From positions 30,121 through 94,120 of the forward strand of contig NZ_JAMBOF010000016.1 in assembly GCF_023715485.1 (NCBI RefSeq): a stretch of 64,000 nt of DNA, read 5' to 3'. The stretch comes from Mesobacillus subterraneus. Lineage in GTDB: Bacteria > Bacillota > Bacilli > Bacillales > Cytobacillaceae. The position numbers were made by a program, and so were the translations under genes. The notes under the pieces are model-generated. The model worked only from the letters and a program-made list of their open reading frames with translations, was not told the origin of the DNA and searched no databases. Position 1 is the first letter of the stretch; every line of letters starts with the position of its first letter. Below are positions 7,336 through 19,317 of the stretch, one piece after another.

Positions 7336-7370
7336 CAAAACGATAAAAGACCAGCTTAAGAAGCGGAAAT

Positions 7371-7403
7371 CTAAGAAAGCAGGAACCTATTAGATTCCTG
7401 CTT
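7371..7403 (-). terminator. Terminator of sstT
   Basis: Stem AAGCAGGAA (7377-7385) with TTCCTGCTT (7395-7403), loop of 9, followed on the minus strand by TTTCTTAGATTT. Confidence 0.65.
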
Positions 7404-7413
7404 CACCTGCACC

Positions 7414-8652
7414 TTATGATGCTTTTTTAATTTCAATCACTTTTCCTTCTTGACGCCATTTCTTAAATTCTACTGCAGCTGTGAATAAAACGTCTGTCGA
7501 TGAGTTAAGGGCTGTCTCAAAAGAGTCCTGTAAAACACCAATGATAAAGCCTACTGCAACTACCTGCATGGCGACATCATTCGGGATGCCGAACAAGCTG
7601 GATGCGAGCGGAATAAGCAACAGAGAACCGCCAGCAACGCCTGAAGCACCTGCCGCACTAATTGCAGCCATAACACTAAGAATGATGGCAGTAGGAATAT
7701 CCACTTGAATGCCAAGTGTATGGACTGCAGCCAGTGTCATAACAGAGATCGTCACGGCAGCCCCGGCCATATTGATTGTTGCGCCTAAGGGAATGGAAAC
7801 AGAATAGGAGTCCTTATCCAGACCTAAATCTTCACATATTTTAATATTCACCGGGATATTCGAAGCTGAACTCCGTGTGAAGAATGCAGTAATACCACTC
7901 TCCTTCAAACATTTAAAGACAAGCGGATATGGGTTTTGCCTCATCAATGCGAATACAATGATTGGATTGACCACAAGGGCCACAACAAGCATGCAGCCAA
8001 TCAGAACCGCAAGCAATTTGCCATAACCAAGCAAAGAACTAAGTCCATTTGCATTAATAGATTCAAATACTAGACCCATAATGCCAAGTGGTGCGAACTT
8101 TATTACCCAAGTGACGATTTTGGACATTGCATCTGAAAGATTCCCAATCACTGTTTTTGTTGAATCAGCTGCATTCTTTAAAGCAAGACCAATCAGGACT
8201 GCCCAGGCTAAAATACCGATATAATTTGCATTTATAATAGCGTTAACCGGGTTATCAACAATGTTGAGCAATAAGGTTTTAAGAACCTCTACTACACTTC
8301 CTGGAGGCGTCATTCCCTCAGCGCCAGCTGTAAGCTTCAAGCTTACCGGGAACATGAAACTGGCAATAACCGCAATGAGTCCGGCCGCGAATGTTCCTAG
8401 AAGATAGAGAGAAATAATCGTTTTCATGTTTGTTTTCTGTCCTCGTTTATGCTGGGCAATCGCCGACATAACCAGGAATAATACCAATACAGGAGCAACT
8501 GCCTTCAGGGCACCTACAAATAAAGACCCCAAAATAGCAACCGGCTTTGCAAGTTCAGGAATTGTTAAGGCAAGGATAATACCAATTAACATACCCGCAA
8601 TGATCTGTTTAACTAGGCTTACTTGATTCAACTTCTTCAGTAAATCTTTCAT
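7414..8652 (-). CDS. sstT: Sodium:serine/threonine symporter
   Basis: 412 aa, the same length as SstT of other bacteria, dicarboxylate/amino acid:cation symporter (DAACS, SDF) family. About eight TM helices and two re-entrant loops are expected. The serine-rich HP1 motif appears as [11 protein letters not shown] and the TM7 motif as NMAGAAVT, both characteristic of SstT rather than GltP/GltT. It imports Ser and Thr with Na+. It is monocistronic with its own promoter (8744-8772), a GGGGGAGATG ribosome binding site and a terminator. Confidence 0.93.
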   Translation of the reverse strand: MKDLLKKLNQVSLVKQIIAGMLIGIILALTIPELAKPVAILGSLFVGALKAVAPVLVLFLVMSAIAQHKRGQKTNMKTIISLYLLGTFAAGLIAVIASFMFPVSLKLTAGAEGMTPPGSVVEVLKTLLLNIVDNPVNAIINANYIGILAWAVLIGLALKNAADSTKTVIGNLSDAMSKIVTWVIKFAPLGIMGLVFESINANGLSSLLGYGKLLAVLIGCMLVVALVVNPIIVFALMRQNPYPLVFKCLKESGITAFFTRSSASNIPVNIKICEDLGLDKDSYSVSIPLGATINMAGAAVTISVMTLAAVHTLGIQVDIPTAIILSVMAAISAAGASGVAGGSLLLIPLASSLFGIPNDVAMQVVAVGFIIGVLQDSFETALNSSTDVLFTAAVEFKKWRQEGKVIEIKKAS

Positions 8653-8743
8653 AAGTCATCTCCCCCACAAGTAAGTTCTCTTTTGTTGCAAAAGGCCAGT
8701 AAATACTGTCCTCTATAAAAACACATCTGTACGCGTAATATGT

Positions 8744-8772
8744 ATTATAGATGTTGAAATATTATATTACAA
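8744..8772 (-). promoter_or_regulatory. SigA-type promoter of sstT
   Basis: On the minus strand TTGTAA and TATAAT are separated by 17 bp, about 90 bp upstream of the sstT start. Confidence 0.6.
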
Positions 8773-8968
8773 TATAAAGATTTTAACATATAAAAATTTC
8801 AACTTTCTAAATACTCAATCATCATACCCTGAATCGGCTCTTATTGTTAATAGATAATTCTTCCTAAGAATAGGTCCCTTTTTTAAAAATAAACTTATTC
8901 TATTGAAGTAGAGACTTATCCATTCAAGGTCGCTCCATTATACCCTTTGAAAAATACAGGGGCATTCT

Positions 8969-9572
8969 GGGGATTGCAGGGACGCTGCTTTTACTCAAAT
9001 GCAAGGTGTGACTCTTTTTCGGGCAATGCAGGGGCTCTGCTTTTACCCAAATGCAAGAGATAGCGCACTTTCGGGCAATGCAGGGACTCTCCTTTTACCC
9101 AAATGCAAGAGATAGCACATTTTCGGGCAATGCAGGGGCTTTCCTTTTACCCAAATGCAAGAGATAGCACATTTTCGGGCAATGCAGGGGCTTTCCTTTT
9201 ACCCAAATGCAAGAGATAGAGCACTTTCGGGCAATGCAGGGGCTTTCCTTTTACCCAAATGCAAGAGATAGCACACTTTGGGGCAATGCAGGGGCTCTGC
9301 TTTTACCCAAATGCAAGAGATAGCGCACTTTCGGGCAATGCAAGGGCTCTGCTTTTACCCAAATGCAAGAGATAGCGCACTTTCGGGCAATGCAGGGGCT
9401 CTGCTTTTACCCAAATGCAAGAGATAGCACACTTTCGGGCAATGCAGGGGCTCTGCTTTTACCCAAATGCAAGAGATAGCGCACTTTCGGGCAATGCAGG
9501 GGCTCTGCTTTTACCCAAATGCAAGAGATAGCGCACTTTCGGGCAATGCAGGGGCTCTGCTTTTACCCAAAT
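8969..9572. repeat. 52-bp tandem repeat array (about 12 units)
   Basis: The word CTTTTAC recurs exactly every 52 bp from 8988 to 9560 (12 occurrences). The unit is roughly GGGCAATGCAGGGGCTCTGC, then TTTTACCCAAATGCAAGAGA, then TAGCGCACTTTC. Inner units differ by only one to three bases; the first is the most diverged and the last is truncated after ACCCAAAT. The array fills most of the interval between the sstT promoter and the katG terminator. The core CTCTGCTTTTACCCAAAT is shared with the array at 52474-53275. The remaining bases (8773-8968) show nothing I can name. Confidence 0.97.
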
Positions 9573-9609
9573 TTAGGGGATGACGTTTTCTATAAACCCC
9601 TATGTGCAG

Positions 9610-9642
9610 AAAAAATAGCAGACCCTTTTATAGATCTGCTAT
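9610..9642 (-). terminator. Terminator of katG
   Basis: Stem ATAGCAGA with TCTGCTAT, followed on the minus strand by TTTTTT, 20 bp past the katG stop. Confidence 0.75.
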
Positions 9643-9661
9643 CTTACAAACTATTTAATTA

Positions 9662-11920
<2,259 letters not shown>

Positions 11921-12070
11921 TCAACATTAATAACTATGAAACGGACAAGGGATTTAGTATCTATAATTGGAATCTTTCTTAATAAGGGCAGCTGAGGATG
12001 GATTGGGGAGAAAATAAGGTTGGATTTAAATGAGAGTGAATTAAAAATATACCGTGGTTTCTGTAAAACA

Positions 12071-12400
12071 CTAGCCAAAATACACTTCCACACTTTTTTC
12101 CTTCTGTGCAGTTGCCAAGCAGTTTTGGATAAAGTTCAGGATTTGTTTTTGATCCAAGGATGTACAATCACTTTCCGACGGTGAATCACCAGTTTTAAAT
12201 AATTTCTTATAGTCATTCAAGGCCTTTTCGAATTGTTGAATCGAAAATACTGAACTTCTTCCTGATCCACTAACTCCAGCATAGAACTGATAGGCCTCAA
12301 GTAAACCGTACAGCAGTATCGCATTACGATTCCACATGCTAAAACGCGCATAAGCAATTTCTTCCCTTGCTTTATTCAAACCGTATATATCATGACCCAT
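12071..12400 (-). CDS. Small soluble protein of unknown function
   Basis: 109 aa beginning MGHDIYGLNKAREEIAYARF, preceded by an excellent GAAGGAGGATTATGA ribosome binding site. It has no signal peptide or TM helix. It is rich in Tyr and Phe, with a helical N-terminal half and a C-terminal half of predicted helices containing two Cys. I do not recognise a family. It lies between katG and the secreted protease, co-directional with both, without obvious operon linkage. Confidence 0.75.
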   Translation of the reverse strand: MGHDIYGLNKAREEIAYARFSMWNRNAILLYGLLEAYQFYAGVSGSGRSSVFSIQQFEKALNDYKKLFKTGDSPSESDCTSLDQKQILNFIQNCLATAQKEKSVEVYFG

Positions 12401-12525
12401 TCATAATCCTCCTTCAAAAATAAAAATGGAATGCTTAAGGATCTTAGAAAAAATGATAAGCAGTTACATGGCTAATCACTCCTTTCGCGGTTGCAGGAAT
12501 TTATGAAAATAATATGAGAGAGTAA

Positions 12526-12675
12526 GAGATATTTGAAAGACGAGCCGAGGATTTAATTAAGAGATTCCCTGAAAGGTTTAGAAAGTTAATTAAGGATTTT
12601 ACATATGTAGAAATTAATGAGGGTGACATACATCGATATTCGAGAAGAACTTTTTTCTGTCCACTGAAAAAATAA
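12526..12675 (+). pseudogene. Possible gene remnant in a 480-bp gap
   Basis: Between 12401 and 12879 no complete gene is seen. On the plus strand 50 codons are open and end in TAA, with a protein-like composition (AEDLIKRFPERFRKLIKDFT, then a segment ending RRTFFCPLKK). There is no start codon or ribosome binding site, and a stop lies directly upstream. It may be the 3' remnant of a lost gene. Confidence is low. Confidence 0.2.
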
Positions 12676-12837
12676 TACCACATTACGTATTATTCCAATT
12701 CAGTTTTTTTCGAACTTATCAACAATTATGTGAACGCTTTCTTTGTCTACCTTAGAAAGGCACCGCCCCATAAGGATTCAATTCCACTTTCACTAACGCT
12801 TCCATATGAGTTTAGTATAGTTGGCAATACAAGGAAT

Positions 12838-12862
12838 GCCCTCAAACTCACAGTCTGAGGGC
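12838..12862 (-). terminator. Terminator of the neutral protease gene
   Basis: GCCCTCA pairs with TGAGGGC around an 11-nt loop, 18 bp past the stop. The T tract on the minus strand is weak (ATTCCTTGTATT). Confidence 0.5.
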
Positions 12863-12879
12863 TGGCAAAATGCTTTTCT

Positions 12880-14553
12880 TTAATAGATTCCCACCGCGTC
12901 AAATCCAGCGTTAACAGCCGCCTCTTCCTCGCTGCCTTCACCATAAAGATCGATAGCAGACTGAACAGTCGCCATGCGTGCATCGCTGAAATTGGAATTT
13001 GCAGTTAAATAAACTGTTAAAGCACGATAATAAATTTTTCCTAATTTTTCTCTTCCAAGGTCCTGAGCAATCAAGTACGCGGCATGGTTAGTGATGGATG
13101 AGTTAACATGGACGCCACCGCCATCTACCGTAGTAGGCATATGATAGAACTCGTCCATGTGGTCTGGATAGACACCGCCATTTGTGCTGTATGCTCTTCT
13201 TTGCTCGTTGCTCACTACAACACCGTTTGGATTGCTGAGACTGCGCAATACTGTCAAACCGTTAGCTTTAGCTTCTGGAGCCATAATATCCTCGCCCATT
13301 TCCCAATCACTATCATCAACCAGCGCACCAAAAATATCAGCAAATGATTCGTTTAGTGCCCCAGATTGGTTTCGGTAGACCAAATTCGCCGAATGAGAGA
13401 TAACACCATGAGTCATCTCGTGGGCAGCCACATCAAGGCCAGCTGACAGGGAAATCATGAATTTTCCGTCACCATCACCATAAGTCATCCAGCGCCCATT
13501 CCAGGATGCATTGTTGTAACCATTTCCATAGTGAACTTTGGAAATGATCGCCATCCCATTCCCATCAAGTGAATTTCGGCCATGTTCATTCAGGAAATAA
13601 TCATACACCTTTTCCGAATTATAGTGCGCATCGACAGCAGCCCGATCATAATCGCTGATAAATGCTGCCGAGTTTCCCATATAAACAGTATCATTACTGG
13701 AGGTATAATCATTTTTAGCATCATAGGTTACGATGCCTCCAAGGTTCTCATGAGAATAATCCGCTAACGCAAATTTAGTTCCAGCATTCGGCTCTTTTAC
13801 CTGGGTAATATGCAGCTCCCTGTGTTCGCCATGTACACCCTTCCCTGCACCTTTCTGCGTTTGTTCATCAGCATGCATTAAGCCATTATACTGGTCAATT
13901 ACCTCACCCGTTTTTGCATCCACAAAGACAAACCAGTTTCCAGGCTCATCTCCCATGAAGTTAACATTTACTTTATAGGCTGTATTGTTTTTCCCTTCAA
14001 AAGGATAGACAACCAGTTCAGCAGTTGGTTCATATGTAAGCTCTTCAGATGCGTTGACAGAAGTCTTGGCCGTTTTTAATGCAGCTTCACTGCTTATAGA
14101 AGCCGTTGTGTCCATATCCACATTGTCAATAGTATCATTCATTCTTCCATTGACGGACACCACTTCATTATCCTTATTAAAATGTACGATGATATCAGAC
14201 CCTTCTACGTTCACTCCATTTACCGTTTGATTGAAACGAACATGGGTCATTCCCAATTCATCTTTTTCTACATTTTTCACTTTGAGATTTCTTTCCGGAT
14301 CCTTAATTCCTGTTTTAGACTCGTTATTCTTCAAATAATTCAATGCATTGGTTGGAGTACTGGAAGAAAATTTCTCAGCGAACCGCTCCTTCACGAACAA
14401 AGGAACACTTGCTTTCTCATTCCACTCCTTGGAAGCTTGTCCATTGCCAGCCAAACTTGAATCAGATGGCTGCGCGAACACACTGCTAACCGGGATCGAA
14501 CCTACCAACATTGCCGACGACAAAACCATGGGTAAAATAAACTTCTTCTTCAA
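12880..14553 (-). CDS. npr: Thermolysin-type neutral metalloprotease (bacillolysin, M4), secreted
   Basis: 557 aa preproprotein. A signal peptide (KKKFILPMVLSSAMLVGSIP..SVFA, cleavage near residue 27) is followed by an FTP/PepSY propeptide (to about residue 245) and the M4 catalytic domain. Zinc site and catalytic Glu are in AAHEMTHGV; the third zinc ligand Glu lies in GALNESFADIFG; the active-site His is in GGGVHVNSSITNHAAYL. A TTG start at 14553 is preferred because GGGAGGA lies 7-8 nt upstream and it begins directly at the KKK of the signal peptide; the ATG at 14580 has no ribosome binding site. The protein digests extracellular protein after self-processing. Confidence 0.95.
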   Translation of the reverse strand: MKKKFILPMVLSSAMLVGSIPVSSVFAQPSDSSLAGNGQASKEWNEKASVPLFVKERFAEKFSSSTPTNALNYLKNNESKTGIKDPERNLKVKNVEKDELGMTHVRFNQTVNGVNVEGSDIIVHFNKDNEVVSVNGRMNDTIDNVDMDTTASISSEAALKTAKTSVNASEELTYEPTAELVVYPFEGKNNTAYKVNVNFMGDEPGNWFVFVDAKTGEVIDQYNGLMHADEQTQKGAGKGVHGEHRELHITQVKEPNAGTKFALADYSHENLGGIVTYDAKNDYTSSNDTVYMGNSAAFISDYDRAAVDAHYNSEKVYDYFLNEHGRNSLDGNGMAIISKVHYGNGYNNASWNGRWMTYGDGDGKFMISLSAGLDVAAHEMTHGVISHSANLVYRNQSGALNESFADIFGALVDDSDWEMGEDIMAPEAKANGLTVLRSLSNPNGVVVSNEQRRAYSTNGGVYPDHMDEFYHMPTTVDGGGVHVNSSITNHAAYLIAQDLGREKLGKIYYRALTVYLTANSNFSDARMATVQSAIDLYGEGSEEEAAVNAGFDAVGIY

Positions 14554-14679
14554 AACACCATTCCTCCCATCAATTTCCATTGGATGAGTTTAATTATATA
14601 TTTCTAGATACGAAATATCATGAATAATTAGAATTATTTGAATAAATTAAAAAAACGAGCCAATAAACCTAAGTTCAGG

Positions 14680-14704
14680 AGCATGGGGACGTACCCTGTG
14701 CTTC
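14680..14704. repeat. Dispersed palindrome, copy with core GGGGACGTACCC
   Basis: AGCATGGGGACGTACCCTGTGCTTC forms a hairpin with two G-T pairs; same core as at 5446-5474 and 14752-14778. The 300-bp gap 14554-14854 otherwise shows only AT-rich sequence. Confidence 0.6.
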
Positions 14705-14751
14705 TATTTTCCTGCATTGACTCAGGCATTTCGGATTACAATTTTATAGCT

Positions 14752-14778
14752 GAAGCAAGGGGACGTACCCTATGCTCC
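14752..14778. repeat. Dispersed palindrome, second copy
   Basis: GAAGCAAGGGGACGTACCCTATGCTCC, an imperfect hairpin around the same GACGTA loop. Confidence 0.6.
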
Positions 14779-14854
14779 CTCCCAGCACAAAGAACTCCTG
14801 CCCACACTGTTTCATATTATATATTCTGAAAAATGAACAGTTAGGAGAAATGGT

Positions 14855-15397
14855 ATGCCAAATGAAATGGATAAACAGACAATTGAAGTGGTGAATGTAA
14901 CCAGTCCTGCCTTAAATTCAAGGCGCGGGAAATACTTTATCGGCAAAACCGGATTGCTGAATTTCGGCGGTGGATATTACGCGTGGGGTGGAATCGTAAA
15001 TCAGGTTGGTTCTGGGGTCAATGTGTATATTGATATTTTTACGATCACAAACTTTTCAAATCAAAATTTCATCAGTGAGATCTGGTTAAACGCCGTTCCT
15101 CCAAGAAATGCAGCAGTCTCTTCCCATGTAACTCCAACAAATCAGACGATCTCACCTTCTCCACTTCCAAAGGCAGTAATGAAATATGCTGGTTATTCTG
15201 CTGAGCCCATGACCAAAGGTGTGAATATATTTGATCGAATTGTTAACCAAAATTCCACCCTTGTAAGTGACTCACACAATGGCTCCATCATTATTGGTCC
15301 CGGAGACTCATTCTCCATACTTCTAAGACCGCCGGGTTATCAATACATCTCAGGGACAGTTGTTTTGACCTGGTGGGAGGAAGCGGCCAATGCATGA
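14855..15397 (+). CDS. Unknown protein, first of a tandem paralog pair (DUF6143-like)
   Basis: 180 aa with no signal peptide or TM helix, rich in Gly, Asn, Ser and Thr, and predicted all-beta. Signature stretches are GKYFIGKTGLLNFGGGYYAW near residue 25, IGPGDSFSILLRPPG and a C-terminal LTWWEEA. The downstream gene has the same landmarks. I associate the pair with DUF6143 from memory and am not certain. A TAGGAGAAATGGT ribosome binding site supports the ATG. The stop overlaps the next gene by 8 bp, so the two are co-translated. A structural or spore-surface role would be speculation. Confidence 0.8.
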   Translation: MPNEMDKQTIEVVNVTSPALNSRRGKYFIGKTGLLNFGGGYYAWGGIVNQVGSGVNVYIDIFTITNFSNQNFISEIWLNAVPPRNAAVSSHVTPTNQTISPSPLPKAVMKYAGYSAEPMTKGVNIFDRIVNQNSTLVSDSHNGSIIIGPGDSFSILLRPPGYQYISGTVVLTWWEEAANA

Positions 15398-15959
15398 TCA
15401 TGAGAAGACAGCCATGAACTTTGAGTCAATGGATAGCGAAAAACACCTCAATGAGGTCACCGTACTGCCCGAAAATGTGTATCACTCCTATCTCGGTGAG
15501 TACTTTCTCGGTCAAACAGATCTTATATCCTTCGGTGGTGGATACAACGGATGGGGCGGATTGGTCAACCCGGCGGACTCCAATGTGAATATATTCTTGA
15601 ACGCATATACCATTAGCAACTATTCCAATGAGCCATTAACCACTGAAGCTTGGATAGGCAGCATTCTTCCCGGAAACGGAAAAACATCGCCGCATTTCGC
15701 TGCCGGGAACCAAGTCTTAAATCCGCCGCCAATGCCCCGGGCGGATATTAAAAGCGCCAGCTTCATTGCAGGAAAACCAAGCATGGGTACTAACGCCTTT
15801 GTAAGGAGGGTTGAGCCGATTACAACCCTTACAAAACATGACTTCCAAGGTATGTTTATCATCCCTCCTGGAAGTTCCTTTTCCTTATTCTTTCTTTCCC
15901 CGGCAAAAAAGCAGGTACATGCAAGAGTCGCCTTTGGCTGGTGGGAGGAAAAAGAGTAA
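15390..15959 (+). CDS. Unknown protein, second of the tandem paralog pair
   Basis: 189 aa, paralog of the preceding gene: GEYFLGQTDLISFGGGYNGW aligns with GKYFIGKTGLLNFGGGYYAW, followed by WGGLVNPADSNVNIF, a Pro-rich centre (VLNPPPMPRADIKSA), IPPGSSFSLFF and the terminal GWWEEKE. It has a more hydrophilic N-terminal extension of about 15 residues. The 8-bp overlap suggests equimolar production and perhaps a heteromer. A plus-strand terminator follows at 16044. Confidence 0.8.
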   Translation: MHDHEKTAMNFESMDSEKHLNEVTVLPENVYHSYLGEYFLGQTDLISFGGGYNGWGGLVNPADSNVNIFLNAYTISNYSNEPLTTEAWIGSILPGNGKTSPHFAAGNQVLNPPPMPRADIKSASFIAGKPSMGTNAFVRRVEPITTLTKHDFQGMFIIPPGSSFSLFFLSPAKKQVHARVAFGWWEEKE

Positions 15960-16043
15960 AGTTTAAGGTGCGGTATTTGTTCGGAGCATGAGGGGGGTGA
16001 AATTAGCATGCTTTCACGGAAAAACAAACTAGACAATCTACTA

Positions 16044-16081
16044 AAAGAGCCTCATCCTTCAAGGAGGAAAAGGCTCTTTTT
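16044..16081 (+). terminator. Terminator of the tandem paralog operon
   Basis: AAAGAGCC pairs with GGCTCTTT around a loop containing a second small stem, followed by TTTTT. It lies 85 bp past the stop. Confidence 0.75.
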
Positions 16082-16142
16082 CATCGCTGTTTTCAAGATG
16101 CTTGGACTGTAATTGACGGTAAAAGGGGTGCTGGTGATTTAC

Positions 16143-16181
16143 TTAAAAAAAGAAACGGAACCAGTATCAGCTGATTCCGTT
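16143..16181 (-). terminator. Terminator of the dihydrouridine synthase gene
   Basis: On the minus strand AACGGAA pairs with TTCCGTT, followed by TCTTTTTTTAA. Confidence 0.75.
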
Positions 16182-16198
16182 AGCAACATCATACTGCT

Positions 16199-17182
16199 TT
16201 AATTGTTTTCGACTCCATTAGAATTCTTTGACGCAAATTCACCAAGCAATTCCCGCACTTCAGCCGTTGACTTTGTGTTCATTAATTCATTTCTCAATCC
16301 ACTCGCCCCGGGGAATCCTTTGACATAGATTTTGAAAAAGCGATGAAGAGCCGTGAACGGCCGCAGCTCTAGATGCGAATATTGGTCATGGAGATCCATA
16401 TGCAATCTTAAGAGATCGAGCAATTCGTCACTGCTATGTTCCTTCTTCTCCTTTTCAAAGGCAAATGGATTATGGAAAATACCGCGGCCAATCATTACTC
16501 CATCAACACCATATTGCTCAACCAACTCTAAGCCAGTCTGACGGTCAGGGATATCCCCATTGATCGTCAGCAGGGTATCCGGCGCCACCTCATCGCGAAG
16601 CTTTTTAATCTCCGGGATCAACTCCCAATGCGCAGGCACTTTGCTCATTTCATCCCTTGTGCGCAGATGAATGGAAAGATTAGCAATGTCTTGCTCCAGA
16701 ATGTGTTTCAGCCAGCTCTTCCATTCGTCTACATCTGAGAAACCAAGCCTTGTCTTAACACTTACAGGCAATCCTCCCGCTTTTGCCGCCTGGATTAATT
16801 CTGCTGCCGCATCCGGACGACGGATCAGGCCGCTCCCCTTTCCATTCTGTACCACATTGGGTACCGGACAGCCCATATTGATATCCAGACCCTTAAAGCC
16901 CATTTCCGCCATACCAATACTCATCTGCCTGAAGTATTCAGGCTTGTCTCCCCATATATGGGCGACAATGGGCTGCTCATCCTCTGTAAAAGTCAAACGC
17001 CCGCGCACACTCTTGATCCCCTCAGGGTGGCAATAACTATCACTGTTTGTAAACTCTGTAAAAAACACATCAGGTCTTGCCGCTTCACTCACCACATGGC
17101 GAAAAACAACATCTGTCACTTCTTCCATTGGTGCCAATATAAAAAATGGCCGTGGTAAATCACGCCAGAAGTTTTCTTTCAT
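16199..17182 (-). CDS. dus: tRNA-dihydrouridine synthase
   Basis: 327 aa FMN-dependent TIM-barrel enzyme that reduces a uridine of tRNA to dihydrouridine. The N-terminal [18 protein letters not shown] is the flavin-binding start of the barrel, the catalytic Cys is in [10 protein letters not shown], followed by [13 protein letters not shown] and [15 protein letters not shown]. It most resembles YfjN of B. subtilis. Start MKENFWRDL (17182) is chosen for similarity to that protein, with AGAGGA 12 nt upstream; an ATGATG at 17206 is the alternative. Upstream (17183-17417) I see no features. Confidence 0.92.
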   Translation of the reverse strand: MKENFWRDLPRPFFILAPMEEVTDVVFRHVVSEAARPDVFFTEFTNSDSYCHPEGIKSVRGRLTFTEDEQPIVAHIWGDKPEYFRQMSIGMAEMGFKGLDINMGCPVPNVVQNGKGSGLIRRPDAAAELIQAAKAGGLPVSVKTRLGFSDVDEWKSWLKHILEQDIANLSIHLRTRDEMSKVPAHWELIPEIKKLRDEVAPDTLLTINGDIPDRQTGLELVEQYGVDGVMIGRGIFHNPFAFEKEKKEHSSDELLDLLRLHMDLHDQYSHLELRPFTALHRFFKIYVKGFPGASGLRNELMNTKSTAEVRELLGEFASKNSNGVENN

Positions 17183-17417
17183 AAATAGTTCAAATCCTCT
17201 CATCATGGGATAACTGAACTTCCCTTACCCCAAAATTAAAAGCAGAATGCTCTTGCTCCATTAACACTTATACCATGATAAAGCACTTTTTATCAATCTA
17301 GTGGGAATGGTAATTTTAACTTTCCAATCATAGCATTCCACTGGGTGAGTTAAAATAATATTTTGCTGCCAAAACTGATTAAGAAAAACGGCAGAGTCCC
17401 CTCCCGGACTATACAGC

Positions 17418-17444
17418 AAAAAGACCCCGAACGGAATCGGGGTC
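17418..17444 (-). terminator. Terminator of the Fpg/Nei glycosylase gene
   Basis: GACCCCGA with TCGGGGTC, 6-nt loop, then TTTTTGC on the minus strand. Confidence 0.8.
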
Positions 17445-17535
17445 GGACTGGCAAAAGGTTTACTTTTGGGGTTACATATGTAAAACGAGTTATGCCACGC
17501 ACGAATTTGGTTTGTTATTCCGTGTTCATCTTAAT

Positions 17536-18339
17536 TTATTTCTGGCAATTGGGACAAAAGAAAGTTTTCCGCGAAGAGATTTCACTTTTTATAATGGACG
17601 CATTGCAGCGAGAACATTCTTTACCTTCTCTGTCATAAACATAAAATTGGTAGCCTCCTGTTTTGGCATCCCCTTTATATAGCGGATTTTCCATATAACC
17701 GCCTTGTTGTATCCCTCTTTTAAGGATGAACTGAATCGAATGATATAGCCGTGATAATTGTTGATCCTCAAGATCATTGATTTTTTTATCAGGTCGAATC
17801 TCTGCATGCCAAAGAATCTCATCCGAATACCCATTCCCGATTCCAGCTAGCACTTCTTGGTTGATTAAGGTTGTTTTAATTGTTCCTCTCCTTTTATGCA
17901 TTAATTGATGAAAGGCATCCAATGTAAAATCAGGATCAAGCACTTCTGGTCCCAGTTTTTCAAACTCTTCTTGGACCTCTTCAGGTGATAAAAGATGCAG
18001 GTAGCCCAATCGCAGTCCAATGAAGAATAAATGTTGTTCCCCGAATGATAGCTTTACTTGAATGGTCCTGTTTGGTCTATCTTCCTCCTTGCCAAAAAAC
18101 ATCCATCCGCCAAGCATCAGGTGCAATAATAAACATTTTCCATCCTGTAATTGAAAAATTAAATATTTAGCTCTTCTAGTAATCGTTTTTATAGCTTGAT
18201 TTGAAACTTGCATAGTTAACCCGTCAACCGGTACGTTAATAGACTTTTCCCGCCCAATCTCAACACCCGAAATTTTTTGCCCGCCTATCAATGACCCCAG
18301 CATTGTTTTATATGTTTCCATCTCTGGCAATTCAGGCAT
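17536..18339 (-). CDS. Fpg/Nei family DNA glycosylase/AP lyase
   Basis: 267 aa. The mature N-terminus PELPEME provides catalytic Pro1 and Glu2, so the ATG at 18339 (GGAGG 8 nt upstream) must be the start. The helix-two-turn-helix region (INQEVLAGIGNGYSDEILW) and a C-terminal zinc finger (CSRCN ... CPNC, ending in QK) are complete. It excises oxidised bases and cleaves the abasic site by beta/delta elimination. It is shorter and more diverged than MutM of the polA-coaE neighbourhood, so it is probably a second, Nei-like paralog rather than the housekeeping MutM. Confidence 0.9.
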   Translation of the reverse strand: MPELPEMETYKTMLGSLIGGQKISGVEIGREKSINVPVDGLTMQVSNQAIKTITRRAKYLIFQLQDGKCLLLHLMLGGWMFFGKEEDRPNRTIQVKLSFGEQHLFFIGLRLGYLHLLSPEEVQEEFEKLGPEVLDPDFTLDAFHQLMHKRRGTIKTTLINQEVLAGIGNGYSDEILWHAEIRPDKKINDLEDQQLSRLYHSIQFILKRGIQQGGYMENPLYKGDAKTGGYQFYVYDREGKECSRCNASIIKSEISSRKTFFCPNCQK

Positions 18340-18440
18340 AATTTTGTCCTCCATTTTACAGTTTGTTTATACAGTATTTCCTACTGGTGAGTTATTATTA
18401 ATGGCTGGAATGCGGGAATTCACCATCGCTAAAAAATCAC

Positions 18441-18474
18441 AAAAAAAAACGAATTCCTTCAATAAGAATTCGTT
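18441..18474 (-). terminator. Terminator of the Nif3-like gene
   Basis: AACGAATTC pairs with GAATTCGTT; on the minus strand a run of seven or more T follows. Confidence 0.75.
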
Positions 18475-18570
18475 CTTCTCGTATCATTACGACGATAACT
18501 ATAGCAACCATGGGGTGCAGGTCAAGTTTTCGAGCTAGTTCTCTGTTATTTTGTTTTATTTAATATTCGC

Positions 18571-19317
18571 TTAATAATGCCCTTCATTAAGTCTCACTAC
18601 TTCAAGTTCTTTTATATTCTCATTCAATTTCAATGCTAAACTTTCAATCCCAAAAAGCTCTGTGAAAGTATGACTCCCAATGATAAGATTGATTCGTTTA
18701 AACTGAGCATATTGAATCGTAGACAAATTGCATTCCCCTGTAATGTATACATCACACTCATTTTCAACTGCTTCTTTAAGGCAATCTGTTGGCGCGCCAT
18801 TGCCACAGACTAAGCCCACTCGTTTCACCTTCTTGTCATTGAACCGCCAAAATTTAACTGGTTCTTCTAGTAGATTTACCATACGATTTACTAATTCCTT
18901 AAATTCGATTTCTTCATCAGATTCTGCGACTCTGCCAAAATATAACCCTTCCCATTCGTGGGTTCTTTTAACGATCTCTAAATTCAATTTCGTTAATAAA
19001 CTATCATTGGTTCCAAAGTTACAGTCATCAAGCGGCAGGTGATTATAGTAGTGACTAATACCATATTCCGCTAGTTTTTCTATGCATGCCTCTTTTAATT
19101 CATATAATTCACCCCATGCATCATGGTGTGTCACCATCATGTCAACACCCTGAATTCTCGCTTCCTCTATCGTATCAAGCGTTAAGTTAACACTGTACCC
19201 TAACTTCTTAACTTTTTTATCCGCATGGTATGTAAGCCCAGATTCCTTTGAATAGATTTCCTCATTTATAATGTTAAACAGACCATTAATTCTTCCAACA
19301 ATATATGTAACATCCAT
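18571..19317 (-). CDS. Nif3-like dinuclear metal-centre protein
   Basis: 248 aa member of the Nif3/YbgI/YqfO family. Putative metal ligands are visible in VTHHDAWGE, SHYYNHLPLDDCNFGTND and the C-terminal GSHTFTELFGIESL. Family members form hexamers with a two-metal site; their biochemical role is unsettled and proposed to be hydrolytic. It lacks the insert of YqfO and is not next to the usual sigA/trmK locus, so it is a second copy or a divergent paralog. A GAGGAAAG ribosome binding site precedes the ATG. Confidence 0.85.
   Translation of the reverse strand: MDVTYIVGRINGLFNIINEEIYSKESGLTYHADKKVKKLGYSVNLTLDTIEEARIQGVDMMVTHHDAWGELYELKEACIEKLAEYGISHYYNHLPLDDCNFGTNDSLLTKLNLEIVKRTHEWEGLYFGRVAESDEEIEFKELVNRMVNLLEEPVKFWRFNDKKVKRVGLVCGNGAPTDCLKEAVENECDVYITGECNLSTIQYAQFKRINLIIGSHTFTELFGIESLALKLNENIKELEVVRLNEGHY

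Noticed and set aside
8969..9572. CRISPR array
   Set aside because: The whole 52-bp unit is conserved between copies, with no variable spacers, and no cas genes are present. The same holds for 36140-36650 and 52474-53275.
12501..12683. Minus-strand 60-aa ORF
   Set aside because: No ribosome binding site and low-complexity composition; the plus-strand remnant at 12526-12675 looks more protein-like, and that too is weak.
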